DNA of 64,000 bases. It comes from Mytilus galloprovincialis. Taxonomy: Eukaryota > Mollusca > Bivalvia > Mytilida > Mytilidae. How positions within the stretch are numbered: position 1 is the first letter of the stretch; each line of letters starts with the position of its first letter. Below are positions 1-14,500 of the stretch, in pieces. Where the stretch lies: assembly GCF_965363235.1 (NCBI RefSeq), contig NC_134846.1, forward strand, positions 77,474,724 to 77,538,723, written 5' to 3'. The notes under the pieces were generated by a model. That model saw only the letters and a program-made list of their open reading frames with translations. It had not been told where the DNA came from and did no database searches. Made by a program: the position numbers and the translations under genes.

Positions 1-635
1 TAAACTTAAACTTGATATTCTTTACTTCATTCGGTAAACACTACAAAGGAAACAGTAAATGAAAATCTTTACACAAGTGTGTATAAAATCCAACAGGTAT
101 AAAACAAATATGTTGTTCATATGTAGCTATAAATTTTAACTTTTTTTGTTAAAGCTCTGTAATATATTTGCTGTGACAAAATACAGTCATAGCCCATAGT
201 TCTAAAAAATACAAAATATTTTTTTTCTGTTATGATTGGATTGATTCAATCATTATGCAGATGAAATGAAAAATGACTTGTGAATCAACATGTTAAAATC
301 ATTTCGAAAAATTGTTTTCAAAATGGCTTCTTATCAAATCTCTTGATTATCTTTCATTATCGCAACCTTTAGAAAATTGTAAACTGTGATTTGAAAAGTA
401 CTCTTTCTGGTTTATAAACCCAGTTAAACATTGTGAATTCTCATCTTAATATTTTATATAAAAATAACAAGCAAATGAAAATCTTATGGTAATAATTCTT
501 TTTTAAATATGAGTATGTATACCATTATATAAACAAAGTAGTTTTATAAAATATACAATGAACAAACCCTCTGACAAACTGTGTCTTCTACTGTTGCTTC
601 TAGTACAAAGTCAGGTAACCATATAGCACTCTTAC
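1..635. other. AT-rich TOP3A intron, no feature seen
   Basis: Part of the TOP3A intron that follows exon 22. I saw no exon on either strand, in particular no continuation of the zinc finger, and no recognisable repeat. Confidence 0.6.
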
Positions 636-2190
636 ATCCAGGATAACCCATACAACCTATGTAATGTCTGAAACAGGAGAATTAACAAATACTTTAACAT
701 GTACAGGATAACCCATACAACCTATGTAATATCTGAAACAGGAGAATCAACAAATACTTCAACATGTATAGGATAACCCATACAACCTATGTAATGTCTG
801 AAACAGGAGAATCAATAAATACTTCAACATGTATAGGATAAGACATACAACCTGTGTAATGTCTGAAACAGGAGAAATAACAAATACTTCAACATGTAAA
901 GATTAACCCAACCAACCTATGTAATGTCTGAAACAGGAGAAATAACAAATACTTCAACATGTATAGGATAACCCATACAACCTGTGTAATGTCTGAAACA
1001 GGAGAATCAACAAATTCTTTAACATGTACAGGATAACCCATACAACCTGTGTAATGTCTGAAACAGGAGAAATAACAAATACTTCAACATGTACAGGATA
1101 ACCCATACAACCTGTGTAATGTCTGAAATAGGAGAAATAACAAATACTTCAACATGTATAGGATAACCCATACAACCTGTGTAATGTCTGAAACAGGAGA
1201 ATCAACAAATTATTCAACATGTATAGGATAACCCATACAACCTGTGTAATGTCTGAAACAGGAGAATCAACAAATTCTTTAACATGTATAGGATAACCCA
1301 TACAACCTGTGTAATGTCTGAAACAGGAGAAATAACAAATACTTCAACATGTACAGGATAACCCATACAACCTGTGTAATGTCTGAAACAGGAGAATCAA
1401 CAAATTATTCAACATGTACAGGATAACCCATACAACCTGTGTAATGTCTGAAACAGGAGAATCAACAAATTATTCAACATGTACAGGATAACCCATACAA
1501 CCTGTGTAATGTCTGAAACAGGAGAATCAACAAATTCTTTAACATGTACAGGATAACCCATACAACCTGTGTAATGTCTGAAACAGGAGAAATAACAAAT
1601 ACTTCAACATGTACAGGATAACCCATACAACCTGTGTAATGTCTGAAATAGGAGAAATAACAAATACTTCAACATGTATAGGATAACCCATACAACCTGT
1701 GTAATGTCTGAAACAGGAGAATCAACAAATTATTCAACATGTATAGGATAACCCATACAACCTGTGTAATGTCTGAAACAGGAGAATCAACAAATTCTTT
1801 AACATGTATAGGATAACCCATACAACCTGTGTAATGTCTGAAACAGGAGAAATAACAAATACTTCAACATGTACAGGATAACCCATACAACCTGTGTAAT
1901 GTCTGAAACAGGAGAATCAACAAATTATTCAACATGTACAGGATAACCCATACAACCTGTGTAATGTCTGAAACAGGAGAATCAACAAATTATTCAACAT
2001 GTACAGGATAACCCATACAACCTGTGTAATGTCTGAAACAGGAGAATCAACAAATTATTCAACATGTATAGGATAACCCATACAACCTGTGTATTGTCTG
2101 AAACAGGAGAATCAACAAATTCTTTAACATGTACAGGATAAGACATACAACCTGTGTAATGTCTGAAACAGGTAAAATAACAAATACTTT
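636..2190. repeat. 65-bp satellite array, about 24 copies, with a 520-bp higher-order repeat
   Basis: Unit consensus contains AGGATAACCCATACAACCTG and TGTAATGTCTGAAACAGGAG. Units differ by small variants (AATAACAAATACTTC, ATCAACAAATTATTC, ATCAACAAATTCTTT). Positions 1021-1534 and 1541-2054 appear identical over about 514 bases by eye, which makes an 8-unit (520-bp) higher-order repeat. Edge units (before 960) are more diverged. It lies within the TOP3A intron after exon 22. Confidence 0.95.
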
Positions 2191-2413
2191 TCTGTAAAAT
2201 TAACATTCTTAAAAGATGTAAAATTTAGAGCAGGATTAATAGTTAATAGTTCTATGGACTGTTGCTTGCTTGTTCTTACAAATCTATCTATTTATCCCTT
2301 AATTAAATAGTGCCACATTATCAAGATAATATAAAATGACACTGATTCAGTATAACTATTTTCAATTATCATCTTTAGTCACATTTTTCATTTTAAATAT
2401 TTCAAATCCTCAC

Positions 2414-2501
2414 CCTTTTCCATCTTTCTTTGTTTTCAATGTCATATCTTGACCACAATTTGGACATTTCTTCACAGGTAAAGAGGCCATAATATTCAGT
2501 A
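2414..2501 (-). CDS. TOP3A: TOP3A exon 22, start of first C-terminal zinc finger
   Basis: Encodes [20 protein letters not shown] then [10 protein letters not shown], matching the topoisomerase C4 zinc finger that begins KCPQCNKDMVLKTKKNGG in the human protein. Donor AAAAGG|GTGAGG leaves one-nucleotide-short Gly. The rest of the finger is not found in the remaining 2413 bases, so the last intron in view spans the 65-bp satellite and continues past the left edge. Confidence 0.92.
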
Positions 2502-5500
2502 CTAAAAAGGCAAGAAAACATTTAATAACAGCTTCATTTCTATTGAAGGCTAACTTTATTTTCATAACAGATATCAATATTCATATTAACTTTTAACATG
2601 TTTAATGTTATATTCTATTTTTAAATTGTTATCAGTGAAAATAACTTGCAGTGTTTTGTTTTTGTTGACTGTTTTTTTGCCATGGTTTTCTGTTTTTATT
2701 GGACTATGATTTTTGATTACTGCTTTGGTAGAATCAAGTCCTTTGAGATGGAATTCATCAAATTTTACAAATAAAAAAGTCAATGAAAATATTTTTTTTT
2801 TTCACAAGTTGACAATCATAAAATTCTTTTTTTTTTTTTTTTTTTATCATTTTATTAATATTGAACAAGAATGTGTCCCCAGTACACGGATGCCCCACTC
2901 GCACTGTCATTTTCTATGTTCAGTGGACCGTGAAATTGGGGTCAGAACTCTAATTAGACATTAAAATTAGAAAGATCATATAATAAGGAACATATATACT
3001 AAGTTTCAAGTTGATTGGACTTCAACTTCATCAAAAACTACCTCGACCAAAAACTTTAACCTGAAGCGGGACGGACGGACGAACGGACGGACGAACGAAC
3101 GAAAGAACGAACGGAGCCACAGACCAGAAAACATAATGCCCCTCTACTATCGTAGGTGGGGCATAAAAATATTTAGGTCACACATCCTCCACTCAAATCA
3201 CTTTTATATGATCAAAAAAATAATGTGATAGGACTAACGTAAATAAATTACCATCTTCAACAGGCAAATCCTTAGCTTCACCCAAATATGTTGACAATGC
3301 TGTATCTAATTTGATGGCCTTGAATAAACAAAAATACCTACACTAGAAATAATCTTCAAAGAAAATTATAATTTCTAAAACTGTTTTCTACGAATTTAAA
3401 ATTTCAATAATTGTTCTAATCTTAAAAAACATTGCCACAAGAAATATCAATATATTTTTTCGAGCATAAATTCCTCATGCTTGGAGATTATCATTGATCA
3501 TCTCAACGAAATTAATTTTCTCGCTTGAGACAGTATGGCGAAAGTGAGAAAAGCAATCGAGTTGAGATGACCACCAATGATAACCTGTTCATTGCTATTT
3601 TACCTATACGTTGTTAATTTCGTTGACAAAAGGCACATGCACCTTTAGTTTCAAGCGATAATTTTTCATATCACTCTACTGGGCTGAGAAAGGAAATTAT
3701 CAGTCTTTTAGATCAATGGAAAATTTCTTAAATAGAATAAATAAAAATATTAATAAAACAGCATAATAAATGAAATAAAAATCAGATTAATATACCTGCT
3801 TACAGGCTTCCACAAACACTTCTTTGTATTTTGCTACCTGCTGCTGTAAAACATCTGTAAATAAAAATAAATTTTTCAACTAAGAGATTTCTCATTTCCT
3901 ATAATAGAATTTAGAATTTTGTAGATCTGTAATTTCTATAGAATTTGTCAACACCATTTCTTTTTTGTTAAATTTGTCTACATATCATACAATTATCAAA
4001 ATAAAAAAGAATGTGTGAGGACAAAACTGCCCCTGCTCAAGCTTTACAACAATTTAAACAAACAAATGGAAGATCTGAAAGTCAAGTGTAACACTGAATG
4101 CCCCTGTTGCCTACTGCAGGGGCATAAATAAAAGGTCTACCATCAACCAAGTCCTTGTTTACATAGTCTTCATTGTTATGTTTGTAGATGTATTCTATAA
4201 TGCAGACAAATAATCTCAGTTAAATATCCATTAAGACAGACTCCATATATATGACCAATTGAATTCCACCTTAATAAATTCACTTTCAATTAAGATTCTT
4301 GTTTATCATACCAGTGTTATTCTTCTTTCCTTCACAAATCCTGAAAAATAAATACTTGTATTCAACTACATGTATCATGTATGAAGATTTTGCATGTTCT
4401 TGAACATAAAAATTGCATTATAAATACAGTAAATTGTAAATGAAATGCAGTTCCTTTACAAAATGTCAGAAAAATGACTGAATGCTGATAATATAGAATT
4501 TTTAGTATTACAATCTATCTACTTGTTCTTCTACAAATTAATCATCTTTCATCTGTGTATTCTGTACCTTTTAAGATCAGCCTCCAGTTCTGCCCGTAAA
4601 TTTGGTTTGGACATCTGATATCCCATGGAATCATAACCTACAAAGAAGATTTTTATTTTATAAGAGAACCTAAAATATATATTAAGTTACTAATCCCAAT
4701 CTTTTCATTATTTTTAAAATCAAATTTTTAGAAATAGTCTGAAATTTTAAAATTTTTAATGTTTGGATTCAAAATAGGTCCACTAAGCCCTTAAAAAAAC
4801 CAAAACTAAGATCAGTTTCAGGGCTTTAAATCTATGTGAAATTTTCTTTACTTCAATACCTTTTAATAAAATAAAATTCATTAAATATACAGATTCAATA
4901 GTTTATTAAAGTCTCACCACATACATACAAGTATAAACACAATATAATATCAAGTACACAATATAAAATTTAGAATGCATGTGCCATTCTTAAAAGAACT
5001 ATGAGAGACTGTTATATACAATTTTAAAACAACAGAATTAAAACATAAGTTTTATTATTTATACAAAACATAAAAGTGCAATATCACCATGCACATCCAA
5101 GGATAAAACCTGATACATCTTAAGGCTGAACCATGTAACGCTGCACCATGTGTTATTGTTTGTATTTGTCTTTGTTTATTTTTTTCTGATGAGTCAGGTG
5201 TTAGTGATTGGTGTAATCTGTTGAACTGTCAAATATTTTTTAATACCTGTTATCTTTTGACATATTATTTCAAGGATTTTCAGACAATTTCAGAATTAAG
5301 GTGTTCTTAGCAGAATTTTGTAATATTTTTTCCCCAAAGTTTTATTGAAAATGTAAATACCTTCAACAAGTCCCATTCCTAATTGTCCTGGAACAAATTT
5401 CCCATCTGGCTTCACACCAACATACATTCTACTTTTAATAGTTTCAATGTGGTCAGCATGTGTTGCATCTGTTCCTGTAATCAAAAACAAAATATGAAAT

Positions 5501-8500
5501 TTTGAGGATTATAAACTACAGGCTCCAAGGAGACGCTCACCTAGTATTTATACATAAAATTGATACAACGCAATGATAAAATTTTTAATCAGGTCAAGCA
5601 AAAACATCCAACAATAAGCAATAGTGCAAAATATTTTCTTGTTTGTTTTGGTGATGAAATCTAAAATTTACGCCAAATTCCTGTCAATTAATGGCTTGTT
5701 ACCTTGACCTTTTAGCCAATGATTCTAAATATACAGGCTTCTTTCCATCCAAAGTCATATTATCCACCAGAGATTTGTAAAAATCTTATCTATTACTCAA
5801 AAGACAAAGCATTTCAGTCTATTTGATTCCAACAATATATATGAGTCTTCTTTGTTTCAAGGGTAATTTTTGGGCTTTGTTGATAAAGATAGAACATATA
5901 GTTCAAAAGACATCATTTTTTTCTAATCATAACTCATTATCAATTGACTCTTACATAAAATCTAGTTTTTATTTATATAATTATCAAACCTACCGATTCC
6001 ATGTTTATCCATCAGTGCTATAAGGTCAGCTTCTGTCAGTAAAGATGGAGGACTTGTTTCACTGGCAACCATCTGAAAAGTTAAATAATTATGCAAAGAG
6101 CTATATCACCGTGTATCATCGTACAGCAGATATAGGTACTAACCAAGCAGGCGTAAGTGATTTTGACCTTACACGGTAATGAAAATCTTTGTTTTGTTCA
6201 CGTAATATCAATCTAAACATAATTGTTGTTTTTAGAAATGATTTGGTCGTAGGTTGATGATAAGAGATGTCTCATTATTTTCTAAAAACAAGAAAGATTA
6301 CTAAAATTATGTGCAAATACTTGTCAAAGAAGTTGGCGCTTGTCTCATCCGATATAATTAGATATTCATAGCAACTCTTTTTCTGATAGAAGGCCACTGT
6401 GTATGTGTATTAAGTATAGCTGTTTCAATAATTGGCATTGAAATATTTAATACATATGTTATTTTTTGATATTTTATTCCGAAAGGAGCATTGTGTACAG
6501 TGTTTAGCTGACCACATAAATCCTTCTGTACGGTACATAGTTAAGTTGTTGTACACCGTACACAAAAAAAAATATTTCCTACTCGTTTATTACCCAAAAA
6601 GTTTCAAGGAATGAGTAATCACAGGTAGTTTTATGATTGGTAACTATTACTGTTGCCCTGTATTAGCTGTCTTTGAGATAAAACATGTAAATGTCTCAAC
6701 AACTGTATCGAAATTGAAAGTTTGTATTGACATTCACAACTATTTGCCCATGTACAAGTTAATTGTTCTTATTAGAATATCAAAGTTGTTTTATAAATAG
6801 GAAAAAAATGATGCCAAAAATATTTGGGAGCAGGAATTTCAAATGTTGAGAAATGTACATTGATAAAGCAAAACAAAGATTTTCGTTACTGTGTAAGGTC
6901 AAAATCGATCATGTCAGCTTGGTTAGTACCTATATCTGCTGTACTGATGATACATAGTGTATATCTATTCCTAATAAAGTCAGTGTCAAAACAGAAACTC
7001 TATTTGAAGTACTTGCATTGTTCATTCTTGAACGATCAAACTGTACAAATTCAAACCATTTTATATTAACTTATATTTATTGTGTATGTGCCTTAATGAT
7101 AATTTACAATATAATTATACATTATCTGAATAATAAAATTGAGAAAGGAAATGGGGAATGCGTCAAAGCGATTACAACCCGACCATAGAGCAGACAACAG
7201 CCGAAGGCCACCAATGGGTCTTCAATGAAGCGAGAATTCCCGCACCCGTAGCTGGCCCCTAAAAATATGTATACTAGTACAGTGATAATGGATGTCATAC
7301 TAAACTCTGAATTATACACAAGCAACTAAAATTAAAAATCATACAAGACGAACAAAGGCCAGAGGCTCCTGACTTCGGACAGGCGCAAAATTGCGGCGGG
7401 GTTAAACATGTTTATGAGATCTCAACCCTCCCCCAATACCTGTAGCCAATGTAGAAAAGTAAACGCATAACAATACGCACTACAAATAAATAAAGTAAAC
7501 TGAGACTTGAATTCTCACTGTTATTAATGTGGATCTTTGACTGCCATTAGAATGTAATTCTTGCAGTCATTATTTTATAAACATCATGTACATTAAAACT
7601 GAAATGAAATTCATCCCTCCCACATCTTTAAAACCATTACCATAAGTTTATCAAAAAAATTCTTAAAATAACATATTGATGTTGTGCTTCTGTTAGTATT
7701 AAAGAAAGATTTGTATTTCTAATGCCATTATAATACTGTGGATTCATTATTATTTGTTGGATACCAATTTTCCTGGAATTTATGTGTACAGGTGAACCAC
7801 GAAATTAAATGTTCAACAAATACCAAATTTTCTATAGGCTCGTAAGCAGACTGCTGTATAACCACAAAATTAAATATCCACGAAAATGTTAGTTTTCCTT
7901 AGTCCACAAAAATTGGTACCCATGAAAATAAATGAATCCACAGCATTGTTTAAAACTTTACCTCAATAGAGTTTGGTTGAAATGTATCTCCTTTGTTATA
8001 AACTGGAATAACCTAAAATAACAAGAACCATTAAAAAAAAACCCAAAAAACCTCAACAAGAGTGCACACACTGAAATGTCTCGCCTTCTTTACTAATCAT
8101 TGATATTATGTTGATAGTCCTAAGTATAAAGCTTTATTACAACTGTCACATAAACTTAACATTAACCAAATTAGCTAAACAAAGACCAATGAACCATGAA
8201 AATGAGGTCAAGGTCAGATGAACCATGCCAGGCAGACATGTACAGCTAACAAAGCTTCCATACAACAAATATAGTTGACCTACTACTTATAGTTTAAGAA
8301 AATTAGACCAAAACACAAAAACTTAACACTGTGCAATGAACCGTGCAATTGAGGTCATGGTCAAATAAAACCTGTGGGACTGACATATAGATCATAATAT
8401 ATTTCCATACACCAAATATAGTTGACTTTTGGCATATAATATTAGATAAAAAAAACCTCAACAAGAGTGCACACACTGAAATGTCTCGCCTTCTTCATTT

Positions 8501-11500
8501 TGTTCTTTACTAATCATTGATATTATGTTGATAGTCCTAAGTATAAAGCTTTATTACAACTGTCACATAAACTTAACATTAACCAAGATAGCTAAACAAA
8601 GACCAATGAACCATGAAAATGAGGTCAAGGTCAGATGAACCATGCCAGGCAGACATGTACAGCTAACAAAGCTTCCATACAACAAATATAGTTGACCTAC
8701 TACTTATAGTCTAAGAAAAATAGACCAAAACACAAAAACTTAACACTGTGCAATGAATCGTGCAATTGAGGTCATGGTCAAATAAAACCTACGGGACTGA
8801 CATATAGATCATAATATATTTCCATACACCAAATATAGTTGACTTTTGGCATATAATATTAAATAAAAAGACCAAACCTTAAAAACTTAACTTTGACCAC
8901 TAAACCATGAAAATGAGGTCAAGGTCAGATGACATCTGCCTGCTAGACATGTACACCTTACAATCATTCCATACAACAAATATAGTAGACCTATTGCATA
9001 AAGCATGAGAAAAACAGACCAAAACACAAAAACTTAACTATAACCAATGAACCATGAAAATGAGGTCAAGGTCAGATGACACCTGCCAGTTGGACATGTA
9101 CACCTTCCAGTCCTTCCATACACCAAATATACTAGCCCTATTGCTTATAGTATCTGAGATATGGACTTGACCACCAAAACTTAACCTTGTTCACTGATCC
9201 ATGAAATGAGGTCGAGGTCAAGTGAAAACTGTCTGACGGGGATGAGGACCTCGCAAGGTAAACACATACCAAATATAGTTATCCTATTACTTATAATAAG
9301 AGAGAATTTAACATTACAAAAAATCTATACTTTTTTTTCAAGTAGTCACTGAACCATGAAAGTGAGGTCAAGGACATTGAACATGGGACTGACGGAAACG
9401 TTGTAACATGAGGCATCCATATACAAAGTATGAAGCATCCAGGTCTTCCACTTTCTAAAATATCAAGCTTCAAAGAAGTTAGCTAACGCCTCTGCCACCG
9501 CCGCCGGATCACTATCTCTATTCCTATGTCGAGCTTTCTGCAACAAAAGTTGCAGGCTCGACAAAAACCATGAAATTATAATCCCTCTATAAAGCCGTTT
9601 TCCCTTTAACCATTAAAATAGATACAAACTAAAAAAATATAACTAAATTTTAGAAAAAAGATTTATGTATTGGCAATTTACAGTTTGGTTAAAACAGGTT
9701 TCACAATAATTGAGATTTTAAATGATTTAATCCTAAGGATGGTAAGATTCTTCTCTGTCTACTAAACCTTCCAACTTTCTATATATTTATATATAACATG
9801 TGTTTACCTTGGCATTCCATTTGTCATAAACATAAACTTCCAGGTAGTTCTTGGCTGTAATCATTAGTCCTTGGGCTGTGAACTGTAAACAAATGTGTGG
9901 TAAATATATATTTATGAAAATTTTGATTAACCCGGTTCATTTGTTACTTCATAAAAGATTATCAGTTAAAAAAAGCAGCAGAAAACTATTCTAAATATAG
10001 ATTGTGATAACAGAGATGTCTTACATACTAAAATACCTTAAAAAATACCACTTATGGTACTTACAGGTTGCATTTCTGTAAATATTGACAATGCAATTTC
10101 CCATAGGAACTCCTTTTACAGCTAAAACTGTACCACTTTTACTATGAAGTTTTGAAAATCTTATCCAAGAATTGAAAGTTAATATGCACTACAATTTTTT
10201 TCAAAGGTCAAAATATAGGGCTGTGCCGCATATTTTCAACGTTTATATGCCCTGACCTTTTCAGAGTTTAAACTAACACTTATTTTCTTAACTACCCCTA
10301 CCTCGAATGAAGTAAAATTGAGAAAGGAAATGGGGAATGTGTCAAAGCGACAACAACCGGACCATAGAGCAGACAACAGCTGAAGGCCACCAATGGGTCT
10401 TCAATGTAACGTGAATTCCCGCCATAGGTGTCCTTCAGCTGGCCCCTAAAAATATGTATACTAGTACAGTGATAATGGACGCCATACTAAACTCCGAATT
10501 ATACACAAGAAACTAAAATTAAAAATCATACAAGACTAACAAAGGCCAGAGGCTCCTGACTTGGGACAGGCGGAATATTGCGGCGGGGTTAAACATGTTT
10601 ATGAGATCTCAACCCTCCCCCTATACCTTTAGCCAATGTAGAAAAGTAAAGCTTACCACAGATTTCAATGTAAACAATATGCACATGTATATTTACTGGT
10701 AACATTCCTAAGTTATGTCTCTATGAGATGGAACACAGAGAGCATAACTGGGAACCGGTATGTAAACAAAATTAATTTTCTATGAATATTCAAAATCTCC
10801 CCAAAAGAGACATGGTTTGAGAAACAGCTGTATTTACAAAGTGCAACCTACAAGTGTTTAGAGAAAAATTTCTAATGATGATAATAATGTGTTCATATAA
10901 GTTCTTGATACTACCTCTTGTTATCTAAAGGATCTGTTTAATAACCAGTGCACTGGCTGGGATGTTTCTTTGAACTTCAGTGTGTGAGCTGAATCAAAAT
11001 AAAACTTTTCTATTTGTATTCATATTCAAGATTTATACAATCAAACTTAAATGTTATTCCTATCAAGTGGTAGATGTATAAAATCAAACTTACCTTTTCA
11101 TTAGCTATATCTATTTCAACAGTTGTCTCAAACCCCTGTGCATCCTGGGAAACGCATGCCAAGAAATGTCGAACCACAAATTCATATACTTTCTTTTCAT
11201 TTCCCTAAAAACACCATATCAACATTAATTTTGTTTTTACATTTATGAGAGATTCATTGACACTTTTCATTATTAGAAAAGCCACATTTATAGAAAATGG
11301 AAAATCTTCAACAAGGAAATACAAATTAATTTGTCTTTTATGCTTCTATTCTCTAATTAAGATGAACTTATTTATAGACTGCTGGTTTTTGTGATCACTT
11401 CTTCCTGTTGCCATTGATAGACTAAGTATTATTATGTAGACAAGAAAAATTCATACTGCTGTTTCAGTAAATATTTGGAGCTTAGTTAACATGTGTCTAA

Positions 11501-14500
11501 CTCTTACAGGTCATGAAATTAAAAAAAAAAACAATAACTTTAAAATTACCTTAATTTATCAACAAAAGACGTCTGTGTAATAAATACCTGTAAATTATCT
11601 GTATACTTTGTTGGATGTATAGGAGGATGGGCCTGGTCAGTTTTATTACCATTCCTTGGACTAGGACCATTTTCTAAAACTCTCCTGGCAAAATCTAGGG
11701 ACATAAAAACACATAAACATAATTGTAAAAAATAAATCAGCTTTCGTTTGCATCCTGCTTTATTTCTGAGCTTATACATGTATATGGTTTCTAATTGTTC
11801 ATCTATATTATTTGCTCCGATTTGATTAAGTTTAAAAGAATATGAATTTTAACAGATAGAAAATATTTATTCCTGATGCAATAAACAACATAGCATACTC
11901 CCTTGTTTTCACTGTTTCATATTTCTCTTCAACTTTACATGGGAGCAACCATAAAGAGAAGATAAACCTTCACATTAATTGTGTAAGCAATTATGTTTAC
12001 CTGCTAAATAATACAAGAAATTTTAATGTTCAGAGTGATTTTTATTTTCAATTTATCCTTTTTGGGGGTTTATTGTTAGGCAAGAAATGGATAATACACC
12101 TACCTCCCCAGTTATTATCCCTTGTTTGATCCTCTACTAATTTCTGTAAATCTGAGCATTAAATGGACCTTACACACCAACCTCCCCAGTTATTATCCCT
12201 TGTTTGATCCTCTACTAATTTCTGTAAATCTGAGCATTAAATGGACCTTACACCTACCTCCCCAGTTATTATCCCTTGTTTGATCCTCTACTAATTTCTG
12301 TAAATCTGAGCATTAAATGGACCTTACACCTACCTCCCCAGTTATTATCCCTGGTTTGATCTTCTACTAATTTCTGTAAATCTGAGCATTAAATGGACCT
12401 TACACACCAACCTCCCCAGTTATTATCCCTTGTTTGATCCTCTACTAATTTCTGTAAATCTGAGCATTAAATGGACCTTACACACCAACCTCCCCAGTTA
12501 TTATCCCTTGTTTGATCCTCTACTAATTTCTGTAAATCTGAGCATTAAATGGACCTTACACCTACCTCCCCAGTTATTATCCCTTGTTTGATCCTCTACT
12601 AATTTCTGTAAATCTGAGCATTAAATGGACCTTACACCTACCTCCCCAGTTATTATCCCTGGTTTGATCTTCTACTAATTTCTGTAAATCTGAGCATTAA
12701 ATGGACCTTACACACCAACCTCCCCAGTTATTATCCCTTGTTTGATCCTCTACTAATTTCTGTAAATCTGAGCATTAAATGGACCTTACACCTACCTCCC
12801 CAGTTATTATCCCTTGTTTGATCCTCTACTAATTTCTGTAAATCTGAGCATTAAATGACCAATACACCTACTTCCCCAATTATTATCCCTTGTTTGATCC
12901 TCTACTAATTTCTGTAAATCTAATTCTTTAGGAAACATATTGGTTTCTGTACGAGGATAACTTATAAATCCCTGTGTATACAACTTCTCTGCAATCTTCA
13001 TTGTTTCTTTGGCATTAATCCTCAATTTTCTCGATGCTAACTTTTCCATTTCCTAAAATATTTGATAATGATAGAAAATGGAATGCTGCTGACAGTATGT
13101 ATGTATGTATGTATGTATGTGACAATGATAAATCAGAACCAATCAATTTGATCATGCTATTAAGATGATTGAGTTTGTCTCTTCTATTGGCCTTACATCT
13201 ATTTCCTCTACTAATTTCCGTAAATCTGAGCATTAAATGGCCAATACAATCCAGTGCCTATTGGTTGTTTTCTGCTCTTTGGTTAGGTCGTTGTCTCTTT
13301 GCCTCATTCCCCATTTCAAATCTCAATTTTATATGTGGTCCAAGGACACAGTTATCATTCTTTGGTTTTCTTTGTCTAAGAATATAGTCCCTAGTGTGAA
13401 CAGTGTTTAACTTGCTTTTTTTATATACTTTCCCAATTTATTTCTTGATATTTAATGCATGAAACATTTAAAAGTAGGGAAATGAAATTACATGTTAGAA
13501 AAATTTGGGTGTGAATCTGTATGTAAGTAGTGATTTTGTCCAGTTAAAAAAGGTAAAAAATTAGCCCCCCTTAACACAGAATTGTCAATATTTTGAGTTA
13601 GAGCTGGTAGAAGTTTCTATAATTTTGATATTATTTGTCCCAATAGTAGTACACTAAACTGTAAAAAAAAAACTTTTAGATAGAGCAGGTGCAATTTTTT
13701 TAATTTGAATATTTTGTCTAAAAGAAATGCACTACGAAATAAGTGTGTTCTCGGGACATATGTTGCCAGTACAAGTCAAATGAATATCCAATGTTTTTAA
13801 ATACATTCTTTATTTCAAGGGACTTTATCTTTTAATCCATGCCTGCACATTAGTATATCTAAAAAGGGGTGGTTAACTTTTAAAATAGACTGATCAATTA
13901 AATCACACTTACAACTGTATCTAAAGCTGTTGGTCTCCATTTACTTTTTGTTTTAGATTTGACATCCACTACTTTAGCGACTGGATTCTGAAAATAGACA
14001 TATCTAATACAATTATCTATTCCTAAAACATATAGCCTACAGACTAAGCTTACAATACCATTTTCACAAACTTACATAATTGGTAACTAAATCCCTGTGC
14101 CTTTAATGGATTTGTACATGTTTATTAATTTTTTTTTTATCAAGTCACTATTTTTCGTTAATTTGTTAAAATGTTTGCCTATTTTTTTCTTCAAAGTTAT
14201 ATAAACTGTAAACATCCCCTAGGAAGTTATGGTAAGAAAGGTAACAATTCAAAGTCTTGTAACATTGATTTCTGATACTTTGAACATAAACATGTCTTAC
14301 CTCAATGCAATGTGTGTACAGCACCAGGCAAGCAAGGTGGTCAAACAGACGATTTCTATAAAAGAAACACGATTAGGCATTTCATTTAACAAAAGTTCAG
14401 ATAGTCTCTGTTCATTATGCAATAACAAACAAACCTTTCAAAGCCTTTTAAAACTATTATTCAATTCTTGTACAAGACTACCTTAACCAGTCCTTTTTAT

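Noticed and set aside
636-2190. CRISPR array
   Set aside because: The 65-bp units are contiguous, with no unique spacers, in an intron of an animal gene.
9291-9473. 60-aa minus ORF
   Set aside because: Lies within the F4 element core; shadow of a repeat.
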